Of a stretch of 60,810 nt of DNA, positions 39,997-49,096 are shown piece after piece. The notes beneath the pieces were generated by a model. That model did no database searches and was not told the DNA's origin. It saw nothing but the letters and a program-made list of their open reading frames with translations. Position 1 is the stretch's first letter, and each line of letters starts with the position of its first letter. This DNA comes from Pseudomonadota bacterium (GTDB lineage Bacteria > Myxococcota_A > UBA796 > GCA-2862545). A program made the translations under genes and the position numbers. The DNA is taken from NCBI GenBank assembly GCA_005776945.1, contig SXOB01000023.1:1-60810 (forward strand). Direction: 5' to 3'.

Positions 39997-41217
39997 CTAA
40001 TGCTGCCCGTCGGTCCCGTGAATGGGGTGATTTGCAGCAAAGAGTGCAAGCCATGGAGCCGCCTTCGCCAGCGTCTCTTGCCACTCGGATTCGGCGTCCG
40101 ACGCCCAGGTGATGCCGCCGCCAACGTGGGTCGCCATTCCAGATGGAGAAACGACCGCCGTGCGAATGGCCACGTTGAAGTGTGCCCGGTCGCCCGTCAC
40201 AAAACCAACCGAGCCGTAGCTGATGCCGCGGGGGGAGGTTTCCAGCCCCGCGATCACATCGAGCGCGGTCGACTTGGGTGCACCGGTGATGGACCCCGCC
40301 GGAAACAGGGCCTCGAGGGCATCCCAAGCGTCGACGCCAGGGCGCAACATGCCGGAGACACGGGTCGACGCCTGCCAGACGCGGCCGTGGGCACGAAGGG
40401 TGCGGCGCCCGGCCCGAACACTTGGGGGTTCCGAGATGCGGGTCAGGTCGTTCCGAACGAGGTCGACGATCATGGCCAATTCGGCGCGGTCCTTCTCAGA
40501 GGCCTCCAAGGCGCTGCGAGCGGTGCGGTCGGCTTCTCGGCCGTCTCCGCGGCGCACGGTCCCCTTGATGGGGGTGCTCCAGGCCCGTCCGCCGTCGACT
40601 TCCAAAAGGACCTCGGGGCTCGCGCTGAGCACCCAGACGTCGTCTTGGGGCCGCACGAGGGCGCCATGTCGGGGTCGGACCACGCGCCGCCACAGCCGGT
40701 AGGCGTCGAGCGGGTTCGCTGGGGAGACCGTGCGAAGCACGTGACTCAGGTTGACCTGGTACACGGTGCCAGCCGCGATGGCTTCGCGAATGGCGGCGAC
40801 CTGGCCCGCCCAAGCCACCGGTGACGTCGATCCGCGCACGGGGGTCGGAGTTGGTCGGTCGGGCGGCGGGGCACGGCGGATGTCCCGGAGGGCGGCGGCT
40901 GCCGTTCGCCGAAAGGGGGGAGGGCCCACGATGCTGGCGGCACCGCGCCGGTCGAAGCTCACAAATCCGGGGTAGTGAGCCCACCAGACGTCGCCTTCGG
41001 GTGCGACCCCGCAGGGGGCCTTGGGCGCCGCTCCGTAGCCGACGAATCCTCCGACGAGGCCGCCGCGGCTCTGAAGGCGTCGAGCAGCGGACGTCCATTC
41101 GACGCGGTCGGTTGCGACCTCGTCGGGGCACCAGGCCACAACGGCGCGCCCACCGCCCTCGAACCAACTGAGGCCCGGTTCGCCGCGTACGGCCCAGGCC
41201 AGGGTCTCGGCGCTCAC
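39997..41217 (-). CDS. pabB: Aminodeoxychorismate synthase component I
   Basis: A 406-residue chorismate-binding enzyme of the PabB/TrpE family. The C-terminal half holds the signature: QVAAIREAIAAGTVYQVNLSH, PEVLLEVDGGRAWSTPIKGTVRRG, KDRAELAMIVDLVRNDLTRI, and FPAGSITGAPKSTALDVI with GISYGSVGFVTGDRAHFNVAIRTAV. The PIKGT motif with its lysine, where anthranilate synthase has PIAGT, marks PabB. It makes 4-amino-4-deoxychorismate for folate, using ammonia from a PabA not seen here. The GTG start overlaps the thiE stop (GTGA). The chorismate and thiamine enzymes share only the operon. Confidence 0.92.
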   Translation of the reverse strand: MSAETLAWAVRGEPGLSWFEGGGRAVVAWCPDEVATDRVEWTSAARRLQSRGGLVGGFVGYGAAPKAPCGVAPEGDVWWAHYPGFVSFDRRGAASIVGPPPFRRTAAAALRDIRRAPPPDRPTPTPVRGSTSPVAWAGQVAAIREAIAAGTVYQVNLSHVLRTVSPANPLDAYRLWRRVVRPRHGALVRPQDDVWVLSASPEVLLEVDGGRAWSTPIKGTVRRGDGREADRTARSALEASEKDRAELAMIVDLVRNDLTRISEPPSVRAGRRTLRAHGRVWQASTRVSGMLRPGVDAWDALEALFPAGSITGAPKSTALDVIAGLETSPRGISYGSVGFVTGDRAHFNVAIRTAVVSPSGMATHVGGGITWASDAESEWQETLAKAAPWLALFAANHPIHGTDGQH

Positions 41218-41825
41218 GCCATCGCCCTGGCCATCTGGCCGGGGTCCGGCGCTTCGGAGATGGCGCGCACGACGGCCCAGGCGTCGACGCCTGTGGCACG
41301 GACCGCGGGGAGGCGCTCGGCGTCGATGCCCCCGATGGCGACCACCGGGACGCGGCCGGCCGCACACGCCACGATCTGCCGGACGCCGTCGAGGCCCACG
41401 ACAGGCTTGGGGCGCGAGAGGTGTGGCGTCGCCCAGACCGGCCCACATGCGACGTAGTCTACGAGGCCGAGGGCCGCCTCGACGGCATGCGGCGTGGATG
41501 TCGTCGCGCCAAGTATGCGCGTCGGACCGAGTTGTGCGCGGGCTTCCCCGAGGTCGCCGTCGAGGGGGCCGATGTGGGCGCCATCAGCGTCTGCGGCCAC
41601 CGCCCAGGCGGCACGGTCGTTGACCAGGACTTTGGCCCCCCTTGGCCGAGCGGTTGCGACGAGGATTCGGGCCAGCGACACCACCTCGGCTTCTGTTCCG
41701 CCCTTCCAACGCACTTGGAGCCACCGGCAGCCGCCGCCCAACACGGCTTCGGCGAGGCCGACGGGATCGGACATGGGCATGTCGATGAGGACGTAAAGCC
41801 CACGAACTGGGTCGAGTGCGGCCAC
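41214..41825 (-). CDS. thiE: Thiamine-phosphate synthase
   Basis: ThiE couples the pyrimidine and thiazole halves of thiamine. The 203-residue protein shows the TIM-barrel strands and phosphate sites: RGLYVLIDMPM, GGCRWLQVRWKGGT, KVLVNDRAAWAVAADADGAHIGPLDGDL, ILGATTSTPHAVEAALGLVDYVACGPVWATPHLSRPKPVVGLDG, and VVAIGGIDAERLP. A TenI-type paralogue is the main alternative, because the usual E/Q-type residues of ThiE are partly replaced and other thi genes are absent. GTG at 41825 is the first usable start. No TPP riboswitch consensus is seen upstream. Its stop overlaps pabB. Confidence 0.82.
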   Translation of the reverse strand: MAALDPVRGLYVLIDMPMSDPVGLAEAVLGGGCRWLQVRWKGGTEAEVVSLARILVATARPRGAKVLVNDRAAWAVAADADGAHIGPLDGDLGEARAQLGPTRILGATTSTPHAVEAALGLVDYVACGPVWATPHLSRPKPVVGLDGVRQIVACAAGRVPVVAIGGIDAERLPAVRATGVDAWAVVRAISEAPDPGQMARAMA

Positions 41826-41836
41826 CTCTGCGCTGT

Positions 41837-41892
41837 AACGGGGACATCCGGTGGCAGCGGTCCACGAGACGTGTGACGTTCTTGTCCCCGTT
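41837..41892. repeat. Ten-base inverted repeat in the thiE/lytic transglycosylase gap
   Basis: AACGGGGACA (41837-41846) and TGTCCCCGTT (41883-41892) are perfect complements 36 bases apart, inside the only divergent non-coding gap between thiE and the lytic transglycosylase gene. They could form a long hairpin in the transglycosylase 5' UTR or be two half-sites for a regulator. The remainder of the gap is pyrimidine-rich; the downstream gene has GAGG 5 bases before its ATG. Confidence 0.5.
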
Positions 41893-41939
41893 CCGCGTTC
41901 CCTCGTCCCCCTCCTTCTCCCCGACCCCCCGAGGTCCCC

Positions 41940-43643
41940 ATGTCGATTCTTGGCCTGTGCCTGTTCCTGTTGGCCGATGCCGTCGCGGCCGAAGCGCCTT
42001 CGCCGGATTCGGCCCCACAGGAGGTGCGTCGCACAAAAAAGAAGAACAAGGGCCAGCCCACCGTGGCCGAACCAGCGGCGTCCCCGTCCGATGCCGTCGA
42101 TGAGACGGCTTCGCCCACCCTGTGGGAGTGGGTCGAACAGCTGGAAGGGGAGGTGCCTAGGGACGAGGACCTCGCCGGACGTGAGGAAGTCGCTGAAGTT
42201 CGTGGGGCCGAGGCCTCCGTTGAGGACGCCGCCCTCTTGGCATCGTCCAAGCACCCGTTGTACTTGGACCTCGTCGACCCGTCCGAGTTCGACATTCCGG
42301 TGGTGGTCACACCAGAAGTCGAAAAGTGGGTGGCCTACTTCACGGGACCCGGACGCAAATACTACCAGCGCTGGTTGAATCGCGCGCCGCGCTACCGCCC
42401 GATGATGATCCGCGAACTGGACGAGGCGAAGCTCCCACGGGACCTCGTTTACCTCTCGATGATCGAGAGCGGGTACAACGCGCATGCGTGGAGCAGTGCG
42501 GCCGCGGCCGGCCTCTGGCAGTTCATCTCGCCGACGGCGAAGGTCTACGGGTTGCGCGTCGACTACTGGGTCGATGACCGTCGCGACCCCGAGGCGTCCC
42601 TCGGCGCCGCCATTGCCTTCCTGTCCGAATTGCACACGATGTTTGGCCACTGGGAGTTGGCGTGGGCGGCCTACAACGGCGGCCCTGGCCGAATCAAGCG
42701 CGCCAAGGCGGCGTCGGGCAGCGAGGACTTCTGGGTTCTCGCGCGCGGAAACTTCCTTCACTCGGAAACGGACAACTACGTCCCCAAGATCATGGCAGCG
42801 GCCATCATCGGGCACCACCCTGAGCGCTACGGCTTTGACACGACACAGGGGGAACCCGAGCTCGTCTACGACACGATGGCCGTGGATGGGAACATTCCAA
42901 TGGACGTGCTTGCGGCCAGCGCGGGAGTGACGGTCGAGGAGTTGCAGCTGCTGAACCCGGCCCTCCGCCGCTTCGCCACGCCCCCCGAGGGCTACGTGTT
43001 GCGCCTTCCCGTTGGACGGACCGAGGCGTTCGCCGTCGCATTGGCCGCCGTTCCGGCGGAGCAAAAGGTGCTGGTCACCACGCGGCACAAGATTCGTACC
43101 GGGGAGACCTTGTCGAGGATTGCCGCCCAATACGGCGTGACGGTCTCCGATCTGATGTCCGCCAACGGTCTGAAGTCGGCGAACAAGATTTACGTAGGAT
43201 CCGTGCTCGAGATTCCGCGCCAGGACGGCCGCGTCGCGACGGCGACCGCAAGCCGGGGCACGGACGCGCTTCCAAGCGCGCCTGCGGCATCCCCACCCAA
43301 GGCATCGGCCCCCGCGCCGGCGGCCGCCAAGTCGTCGGCGCCGCGTAGCCACAAGGTCCGGAGCGGCGAGACGTTGTCGGGGATCGCCGCCAAGTATGGC
43401 ACGTCGGTCGACCGTCTCGTGGCGCTCAACAACATCAAGAACCCGTCGAACGTGATGGCCGGCACGGTGTTGACGGTGTCGGGCGGAGCGACGAGCAGCT
43501 GGACGACCCACGTGGTTCGCTCCGGCGACACGTTGTCGGAGATCGCCGAGAAGTACGGGGTGACGATCAGCCAGGTCAAGGCCTGGAATGGGCTGACTTC
43601 CTCGGTCATCCGCTCCGGCCAGAAGCTGAAGATCAAGGCGTGA
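41940..43643 (+). CDS. MltD-like lytic transglycosylase with three LysM domains
   Basis: A 567-residue exported murein enzyme. A signal peptide (MSILGLCLFLLADAVAAEA) is followed by a charged linker, then an SLT domain at about 125-300. The catalytic Glu176 is in LSMIESGYN, followed by AAAAGLWQFISPTAKVYGL and WAAYNGGPGRI. An SLT-to-LysM linker leads to LysM domains at 382-426, 471-514 and 524-566, each with the SGETL or SGDTLS start. It cleaves glycan strands to 1,6-anhydro-muropeptides during growth or repair. The stop overlaps the moeA start (GTGA), which links wall turnover and molybdopterin genes only in expression. Confidence 0.95.
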   Translation: MSILGLCLFLLADAVAAEAPSPDSAPQEVRRTKKKNKGQPTVAEPAASPSDAVDETASPTLWEWVEQLEGEVPRDEDLAGREEVAEVRGAEASVEDAALLASSKHPLYLDLVDPSEFDIPVVVTPEVEKWVAYFTGPGRKYYQRWLNRAPRYRPMMIRELDEAKLPRDLVYLSMIESGYNAHAWSSAAAAGLWQFISPTAKVYGLRVDYWVDDRRDPEASLGAAIAFLSELHTMFGHWELAWAAYNGGPGRIKRAKAASGSEDFWVLARGNFLHSETDNYVPKIMAAAIIGHHPERYGFDTTQGEPELVYDTMAVDGNIPMDVLAASAGVTVEELQLLNPALRRFATPPEGYVLRLPVGRTEAFAVALAAVPAEQKVLVTTRHKIRTGETLSRIAAQYGVTVSDLMSANGLKSANKIYVGSVLEIPRQDGRVATATASRGTDALPSAPAASPPKASAPAPAAAKSSAPRSHKVRSGETLSGIAAKYGTSVDRLVALNNIKNPSNVMAGTVLTVSGGATSSWTTHVVRSGDTLSEIAEKYGVTISQVKAWNGLTSSVIRSGQKLKIKA

Positions 43644-44884
43644 TTTCGATTCGGGACGCGCTCTCGGCCATCTTGGCCGACGTCCCGAAGGGCCCCGATG
43701 AACGGGTGCGCCTGGATCGGTCGCGGGGTCGCGTCCTCGCGGCCGACGTGGTGAGCCCGCTTGACCTCCCGCACGCCGACCAGAGCGCGATGGACGGCTT
43801 TGCGGTGCGGGCGGACGACGCGGTCGATGGGGCCGCGTTGCGGGTCGTCGGTACGGTGGCTGCTGGCGCGGTTGCCGTGCGCCCTGTCGGGCCCGGCGAA
43901 GCGATGGCCATCATGACGGGCGGCTGGGTCCCCGACGGTGCCGATGCGGTCGTCATGGTTGAGCATGTCGACCGCCCCACGGACGAACGCGTGGTCGTCC
44001 GTCGAACCGCGCGGCGGGGCGACGCGATTCGGCGCCGCGGCGAGGACGTCGCCGCCGGGGCCATCGTCATTCGAGCCGGTGAAACGGTCGACCCGAGTCG
44101 AATGGGTGCGCTCGCGGCGATCGGTGGGCGCGCGGTGACGTGCGTCGCGCGTCCCCGGATCGGCGTGCTGTCCACCGGTGACGAAGTTCGCCCGCTCGGC
44201 GCACGCCTGAAACCTGGGCAACTTTGGAACAGTAACGGGCCGGCCCTCGCCGCTGCGATCCGGGAGGCCGGGGGCTTGCCCGTCAACCTTGGGATCGCGC
44301 CCGATGACTTGGCGTTGACGGTCGCGGCGGTTCGTCGAGGCCTGAGCTTCGACGCGCTGGTGACGACCGGTGGAGTCAGCGTCGGCGCCTACGACGTCGT
44401 GAAGGAGGCCCAACGCGAGTTGGGCATCGCGATGAACTTCTGGCGGGTGGACATGAAGCCGGGCAAACCGCTGGCCTTTGGGGTGGTTCCCCACGAAGGT
44501 CGCCGCGTGCCTTGGTTCGGGTTGCCCGGCAATCCGGTCAGCGCGCTCGTGAACTTCGTCCAGTTCACGTCGCCTTGGATCCGCTCTTGGCTGGGTGACC
44601 CGTTGCCGTACCGACCGGTCGTTCGGGCGCAGCTCCGGGCCGATTTGGTGGATGCCGCCGGGCGACCCAAGCTCCTGCGCGTGCGTCTTGAGGCGACCTC
44701 CGAGGGTCTCTTCGCTTGGCCCGCGTCGACCCAATCCAGCGGCGCGATCGGCGCGATGGCCGCGTGCAACGCGCTGGCCCTGGTGCCCGGTCCGGTGGCC
44801 CGCGTGCCGAAAGGCGAATGGGTGGTCGTACAGCCGCTCACCGGCGAACCGCGCGGCGCGTCGGCGCCCGGGTACCCCTGGTGA
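43640..44884 (+). CDS. moeA: Molybdopterin molybdotransferase MoeA
   Basis: MoeA inserts molybdate into adenylated molybdopterin. The 414-residue protein has the family opening SIRDALSAILADVPKG and the SPLDLPHADQSAMDGFAVRADD motif. It also has GEAMAIMTGGWVPDGADAVVMVEHV, RPRIGVLSTGDEVRPLG, NSNGPALAAAIREAGG, TTGGVSVGAYDVVKEA, MKPGKPLAFG and LPGNPVSALVNF; all are intact. It begins with GTG inside the lytic transglycosylase stop and ends in the mobA start. With mobA and moaB nearby it forms part of a molybdenum cofactor set; moaA, moaC and modABC are not in the window. Confidence 0.96.
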   Translation: MISIRDALSAILADVPKGPDERVRLDRSRGRVLAADVVSPLDLPHADQSAMDGFAVRADDAVDGAALRVVGTVAAGAVAVRPVGPGEAMAIMTGGWVPDGADAVVMVEHVDRPTDERVVVRRTARRGDAIRRRGEDVAAGAIVIRAGETVDPSRMGALAAIGGRAVTCVARPRIGVLSTGDEVRPLGARLKPGQLWNSNGPALAAAIREAGGLPVNLGIAPDDLALTVAAVRRGLSFDALVTTGGVSVGAYDVVKEAQRELGIAMNFWRVDMKPGKPLAFGVVPHEGRRVPWFGLPGNPVSALVNFVQFTSPWIRSWLGDPLPYRPVVRAQLRADLVDAAGRPKLLRVRLEATSEGLFAWPASTQSSGAIGAMAACNALALVPGPVARVPKGEWVVVQPLTGEPRGASAPGYPW

Positions 44885-45525
44885 TCGAGGGTTTCGTCCT
44901 CATCGGCGGCCGCTCCCGGCGTTTCGGATCGGACAAGGCGCGTTGGCCGCTGCGAGGCCGTCCGATGGCTGTGGCCTTGGCTGAGGTCCTCGCCGCGGCC
45001 GGCTGCGAACCCGTTCGGCTCGTCGGCAAGGCGGATGGGCCTTGGCGCCAGGTAGACGGCCGACCTTTGCAGGTCGTCGTGGAAGATCGGGAGGACACAC
45101 ATGCCTTGACGGGGATCGCGGCCGCGCTCAGCGCTTGTGCGACCCAGACGTGTGTTGTCGTCGCGACCGACTTGCCGTTTCTGACCCCAGAGGCCGTCCG
45201 CGCGGTGGCCGGCGTCCCGCCGCCGGCGATCGCCTTTGCGGACGACTTCCGGCTTGTATTGCACCTCCACCGTGACCAATCGGCCGGCGCGCTCGCCATG
45301 CGGGATGCGGGCATGTCGGTTCGGAACTTCGTCGAAGGTGCCACCCGGGTCCCGGTGGATTCAGCGCTGGTCGACGATCTCGATGAGCGCCCAGGCGTCG
45401 ACCCGTTGGAGGCTTGGTTGCGGCGGCTGCCGCCGCTTTCCGTGGCGGCGATCGAGGCGGAACGGTGTCGGCTGCTGGCCCGCGGCGTGCGTTGGCGCCT
45501 CGGAGATGGTCAACGCGGCGCGTAG
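44881..45525 (+). CDS. mobA: Molybdenum cofactor guanylyltransferase
   Basis: A 214-residue nucleotidyltransferase. The N-terminus, FVLIGGRSRRFGSDKARWPL, matches the GG-S-R-G-DK nucleotide-binding motif of MobA. It is followed by DTHALTGIAAALSACATQTCVVVATDLPFLTPEAVRAV, where the conserved aspartate of the LATDLPF strand binds magnesium. MobA attaches GMP to Mo-molybdopterin to form the guanine dinucleotide cofactor used by DMSO-reductase-type enzymes. It starts with GTG overlapping moeA (GTGA). Its last 16 bases overlap the end of the convergent GGDEF-EAL gene. Confidence 0.88.
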   Translation: MIEGFVLIGGRSRRFGSDKARWPLRGRPMAVALAEVLAAAGCEPVRLVGKADGPWRQVDGRPLQVVVEDREDTHALTGIAAALSACATQTCVVVATDLPFLTPEAVRAVAGVPPPAIAFADDFRLVLHLHRDQSAGALAMRDAGMSVRNFVEGATRVPVDSALVDDLDERPGVDPLEAWLRRLPPLSVAAIEAERCRLLARGVRWRLGDGQRGA

Positions 45526-47231
45526 ACGGCTTCGAGCACCTCGAGCGGTTCAAAGGGGCGCGAGAACAGGTACCCCTGGGCGTAGCCCACACCAAGTTCC
45601 TGCAGAAGTTCGAATTGGTCCACGGTCTCGACGCCCTCGGCGATGACGATCTTGCCGGTGGCCTTGGCGAGGCTCGTGACAGCAACGACGATGTGCCGCG
45701 CCGTATCGTCCGTTGTCAGGGTTCGGACGAAGGATCCGTCTATCTTGACGATTTCAACCGGGAAGTTGTGCCAGTGCGAAAGCGACGAGAAGCCGGCGCC
45801 GAAGTCGTCGAGTGCGAAGCGATAGCCGAGGCCGGAAAGGCGCCGCATGATCGTTCCGACCCGTTCAGGCCGGTCGATGAGAACGGTCTCGGTGATTTCG
45901 AGGACCAGTCGGCCGGCGATGGAACGGTCGGAAGCGATGCAGACGAGGCGGTCGACGAAGCGCACGTCGTGGAGGTTTCGACCGGTGATGTTGAGGTGAA
46001 AGGAGATTTTCTCGTTCGCGTGAATCAAACGCAAACGCTCAACCCGATCGACGACCAGGCGCGTCATCGTATCGGCGAATTGGTCCGCCAAACCACGTTC
46101 TTCGGCGAGCGGGACGAACTCGGCTGGGCTGACATCCCCAAAGGCCGGGTGCCGCCACCGAGCCAGGGCCTCGTACGAAGCCACGCGACCGCTCGGCAAC
46201 TCCACGATGGGTTGCCACACAGCGCGAAGCCCCGGCGCGCCGCGCAGGGCCTCCTGGAGGTCAAAGGCGAGCCGGCTACGCCGGCCAATGCGGTTCTTGA
46301 TTTCGTCGTCGGCCACTTGGTGGACGCGGCCCCCGCGACGGCGGGCTTCGTACATCGCTGCATCGGCATCGCGGATGAGGCCCGACGTCGTCGAATCGGT
46401 GGAACCGACCACGGCGCCGACGGTCCCGCCGATTTGGATGTTGTGCCCCTCGACGAGAAAGGGCCGGGCCAAGGACTCCCCGATGCGCGCGGCGGCCACG
46501 TTGGCATCCCCCGTGTCTCTCACGCCCTCCAGAATGACGCCAAACTCGTCGCCACCGAGGCGCGCGACGGTGTCGCCCGCTCGAAGGTCGGCCTGAAGGC
46601 GTTCGGCGACCGCGCTGAGAAGCGCGTCTCCGACGGCGTGACCAAACGTGTCATTGACGTGTTTGAATCGGCTGAGATCGACGAAGAGTACGCCGAAACT
46701 ATGCTCCGCGTCCCGAGCGAACCGAGCAATGGCATGCTGGACTCGGTTGAGGAACAGGTCGCGATTTGGCAGCCCGGTCAGTGCGTCGTGCGTCGCCACG
46801 CGGAAGAGTGCCTCCTCGGCCTCCTTCATCGCGGCAATGTCGCGCATGATGCCAACGGCGCGCAAGGGGACGCCTTGGTCGTCTCGCTCGACGAGTCCGC
46901 GCACATGAACCCACCGCCAAGCCCCCTGATCATTGAGCAGTTGGTAGGAGGCCTCGAAACAGGGAACGGTTCCCGAAAGCGCTGCGTTGAAGGCGTTGTG
47001 GACTGCATCGCGCTGATCGAGGTGGATTCGATGAACCCAGTGCTCAAGCGTCGGGTAGCAGATGCCGGAAATTTCCGTCCACCTAAAGCACACGGTCAAA
47101 TCCCGCGTTTTGAGGTCGAGGTCCCAGACGCCATCCAACGATGCCTGCAAGGCGAGCCTGAGGCGCGCCAACATTTGTGACAGCGAGGGCTCTGGGCGGC
47201 CGAGAGGGCTAGTACAAGAGGCGTCGGACAT
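45510..47231 (-). CDS. PAS-GGDEF-EAL cyclic-di-GMP enzyme
   Basis: A 573-residue bifunctional signalling protein. It has a PAS domain at about 20-135 with a PAC end (GVPLRAVGIMRDIAAMKEAEEAL). The GGDEF domain follows at about 140-300 with an intact GGDEF at 226-230 and the inhibitory I-site RAGD (217-220) five residues before it. The EAL domain runs from about 315 to 565. It is complete: YEALARWRHP, FHLNITGRNL, LEITETV, LDDFGAGFSSL, VKIDGSFV, AEGVET and QGYLFSRP. Both synthesis and breakdown of c-di-GMP are possible. No membrane segment is seen. Its ATG lies back to back with a possible moaB ATG; see moaB. Confidence 0.95.
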   Translation of the reverse strand: MSDASCTSPLGRPEPSLSQMLARLRLALQASLDGVWDLDLKTRDLTVCFRWTEISGICYPTLEHWVHRIHLDQRDAVHNAFNAALSGTVPCFEASYQLLNDQGAWRWVHVRGLVERDDQGVPLRAVGIMRDIAAMKEAEEALFRVATHDALTGLPNRDLFLNRVQHAIARFARDAEHSFGVLFVDLSRFKHVNDTFGHAVGDALLSAVAERLQADLRAGDTVARLGGDEFGVILEGVRDTGDANVAAARIGESLARPFLVEGHNIQIGGTVGAVVGSTDSTTSGLIRDADAAMYEARRRGGRVHQVADDEIKNRIGRRSRLAFDLQEALRGAPGLRAVWQPIVELPSGRVASYEALARWRHPAFGDVSPAEFVPLAEERGLADQFADTMTRLVVDRVERLRLIHANEKISFHLNITGRNLHDVRFVDRLVCIASDRSIAGRLVLEITETVLIDRPERVGTIMRRLSGLGYRFALDDFGAGFSSLSHWHNFPVEIVKIDGSFVRTLTTDDTARHIVVAVTSLAKATGKIVIAEGVETVDQFELLQELGVGYAQGYLFSRPFEPLEVLEAVYAPR

Positions 47232-47328
47232 GGATCTCGCGTCGGGCGCACCGTCCCGCAAGGCCACGATATCTCGAGCGAGTGAGGCCCGCCTGACGCA
47301 ACCCAAACATCCAGGCAGGGAGCAACGG

Positions 47329-47808
47329 GTGCGGTGTGCGGTGGTCGTGGCCACTTCCACGCGGGGACCTGGGACGGACGCCAGTGGACGGCTGGCTGTC
47401 GAGCTTCTCGTAGACGCTGGCCTTGAAAGCGGGCAGCCAAGCTTCGCTGACGACGACGTTGAGGCGTTGCGCGCCGCTGTCCAGAGCCTTGTCGAGGGGG
47501 GCGCGCGCGTGATTATCGTCACCGGGGGCACGGGCATCACGCGGCGCGACGTCACGCCCGAGGCTATCGAGCCGCTCTACGACAAGCACCTTCCGGGCTT
47601 CGGCGAGGCGTTTCGGGCCGCCTCGATGCGGGCCATCGGCGTCGACGGGCTGCTGTCGCGATCGTCGGCGGGCGTCATTGGCGAGGCGTTGTTGTTTCTG
47701 ATTCCAGGGTCGCCGGGAGCCGTTCGGGACGCGATGCCGCTCATCGTGGGAGCGGCACGGCATGCCATCGCCCTTCTCGACGCGCCCGAGCGGGTCGGTC
47801 GGCCGTAG
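47329..47808 (+). CDS. moaB: Molybdenum cofactor biosynthesis protein B (MoaB)
   Basis: MoaB/MogA proteins adenylate molybdopterin before molybdate insertion. The predicted 159 residues begin VRCAVVVATSTRGPGTDASGRLAVELL. They carry ARVIIVTGGTGITRRDVTPEAIEPLYDKHLPGFGEAFR, SRSSAGVIGEALLFLIPGSPGAVRDAMP and a short helical end. GTG at 47329 is chosen because AGGGAG lies 6 bases upstream and the protein then starts at the first beta strand, as MogA does. An ATG at 47230 would add 33 residues, but that codon overlaps the divergent GGDEF-EAL start codon on the other strand. The gene converges on the deacetylase-like gene with a 1-bp gap. Confidence 0.88.
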   Translation: MRCAVVVATSTRGPGTDASGRLAVELLVDAGLESGQPSFADDDVEALRAAVQSLVEGGARVIIVTGGTGITRRDVTPEAIEPLYDKHLPGFGEAFRAASMRAIGVDGLLSRSSAGVIGEALLFLIPGSPGAVRDAMPLIVGAARHAIALLDAPERVGRP

Positions 47809-47809
47809 C

Positions 47810-49096
47810 TCAGGGCAAGGTCGAGGCGCCCCAGCCGAGCCCGGGAGTATTGGGGTCGGGCGATCCGATGGGGCGCGTGGTCGGACGTTCGCCCCGCACG
47901 ACGCTCGCGAGCGCCAACAGCAGCTCACCCGAGTCCAACAGCTGATCGCCTACCCGCAACGCTGCCGGTACCTCGGTCGGGAGCGGGTTGACGATGGCGC
48001 GGGCGAGGTCGGCGAGAAGGGCGGCGTCGACGTCCACCTGACCCGTCAGCTGGGACTGGGCGCCCGCGCGGGGACCGGCGAGGGCGAGAAGTCGAACGGT
48101 TTCACCCTCAGTTTGCCCCGCGACGATCAAGGCGAAACCAAGGAAGGCTTCCGTCAGCTGCAAGTTGCCCGGGAGCTCTCTTGGGAGGAGTGTCGCCTCT
48201 CCGAGCACCACGGCGGCGGCCTGAAGGTCCGACAGCGGCACCATCCGGCCGCCGAGGTCGACGGGCGTCCGGTCGGGGGCGAAGCTGGGACGGTGGAAAT
48301 CCGACAAGGCAGCGCGCCGGACGGCGGATGGTGCGGCCACCTGGACGCCCGCGGGCCGGGCGACCTCGTCGATCCAACGTCCGAAGACGGGAGCTGCGAT
48401 CGATCCGTCTGCCGCCGCGAGGCCAACCCGGACCACTCGGGCGCCGGGGCTTCGCAGGCTACCATGCAGGGCGCTTGCCACGCGGTCCGCCGTCGGCGGG
48501 CGGAAGGGCCCGAGCGTATGGGAACGGCCACACGGACCTGCGTAGGGACCTGTTGGCAACACGACGCCGTTGCGGGGCTGACCCTCGAACACTTGTGCCG
48601 GTCGCGCGGTCGGGGTGGAGGGGCCCACGGTAGCGAGGAGGGAGCGGTAGCCGGCGCGGCCAAGGTGGCTTTCGGGCACCTGGCCGCTGGCGTCCGTGGC
48701 GACCGCGCGAACCTTGGCTCCGACGGCCTTCGAGAGCGCCTTGCGCCCCTTTCGAAGCTCCGAGCTGCGGCCAAGGGGGTCCTCGGGTACGGCCGTGGCG
48801 GGCACTGCGGCAGCCACCTCGTGTCCGCGCCCGGCGGCCTCGGCCAACAGAAGGGTCATCTCGGGTGCCGGCGCCTCGGGTTTGGCCACCCAGGTGCCTT
48901 GCAAACCTCGCTGGTCGAGCATGTCGAGCAGCGCTCGGGCACCGTCCACGTTTCCGTCGCGGACGTCGACTTCGACGATCAGGAACTGCTGGGCCCCCAA
49001 CGGCGGTAGCCGATGGGCGAACGGGCCGTCGGGCGGAACATCGAGGAGACAGTCGGACGCGACGGCGGCCACCGTAAGAGCGAACGGGAAGATCAT
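47810..49096 (-). CDS. Degenerate polysaccharide-deacetylase-like exported protein
   Basis: A 428-residue protein with a short signal, MIFPFALTVAAVASDC. The part at about 35-110 has the NodB/deacetylase layout: FLIVEVDVRDGNVDGARALLDMLDQRGLQGTWVAKPEAPAPEMTLLLAEAAGRGHEVAAAVP. That mirrors the usual ATFFV..GHE elements. The metal-binding His-His-Asp triad is not visible, because the GHE motif is followed by VAAAVPA rather than a histidine. The remaining 300 residues are unrecognised. It is probably inactive or uses a different chemistry. The GNAT gene ends in its start codon (ATGA). Confidence 0.5.
   Translation of the reverse strand: MIFPFALTVAAVASDCLLDVPPDGPFAHRLPPLGAQQFLIVEVDVRDGNVDGARALLDMLDQRGLQGTWVAKPEAPAPEMTLLLAEAAGRGHEVAAAVPATAVPEDPLGRSSELRKGRKALSKAVGAKVRAVATDASGQVPESHLGRAGYRSLLATVGPSTPTARPAQVFEGQPRNGVVLPTGPYAGPCGRSHTLGPFRPPTADRVASALHGSLRSPGARVVRVGLAAADGSIAAPVFGRWIDEVARPAGVQVAAPSAVRRAALSDFHRPSFAPDRTPVDLGGRMVPLSDLQAAAVVLGEATLLPRELPGNLQLTEAFLGFALIVAGQTEGETVRLLALAGPRAGAQSQLTGQVDVDAALLADLARAIVNPLPTEVPAALRVGDQLLDSGELLLALASVVRGERPTTRPIGSPDPNTPGLGWGASTLP

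Noticed and set aside
38619-40112. Roughly 500-codon plus-strand frame opposite the kinase-PhnD gene
   Set aside because: Shadow of the minus-strand kinase gene, whose catalytic motifs are all intact.
41826-41939. TPP riboswitch upstream of thiE
   Set aside because: The CUGAGA and ACCUGA core sequences are absent from this gap on the strand of thiE.
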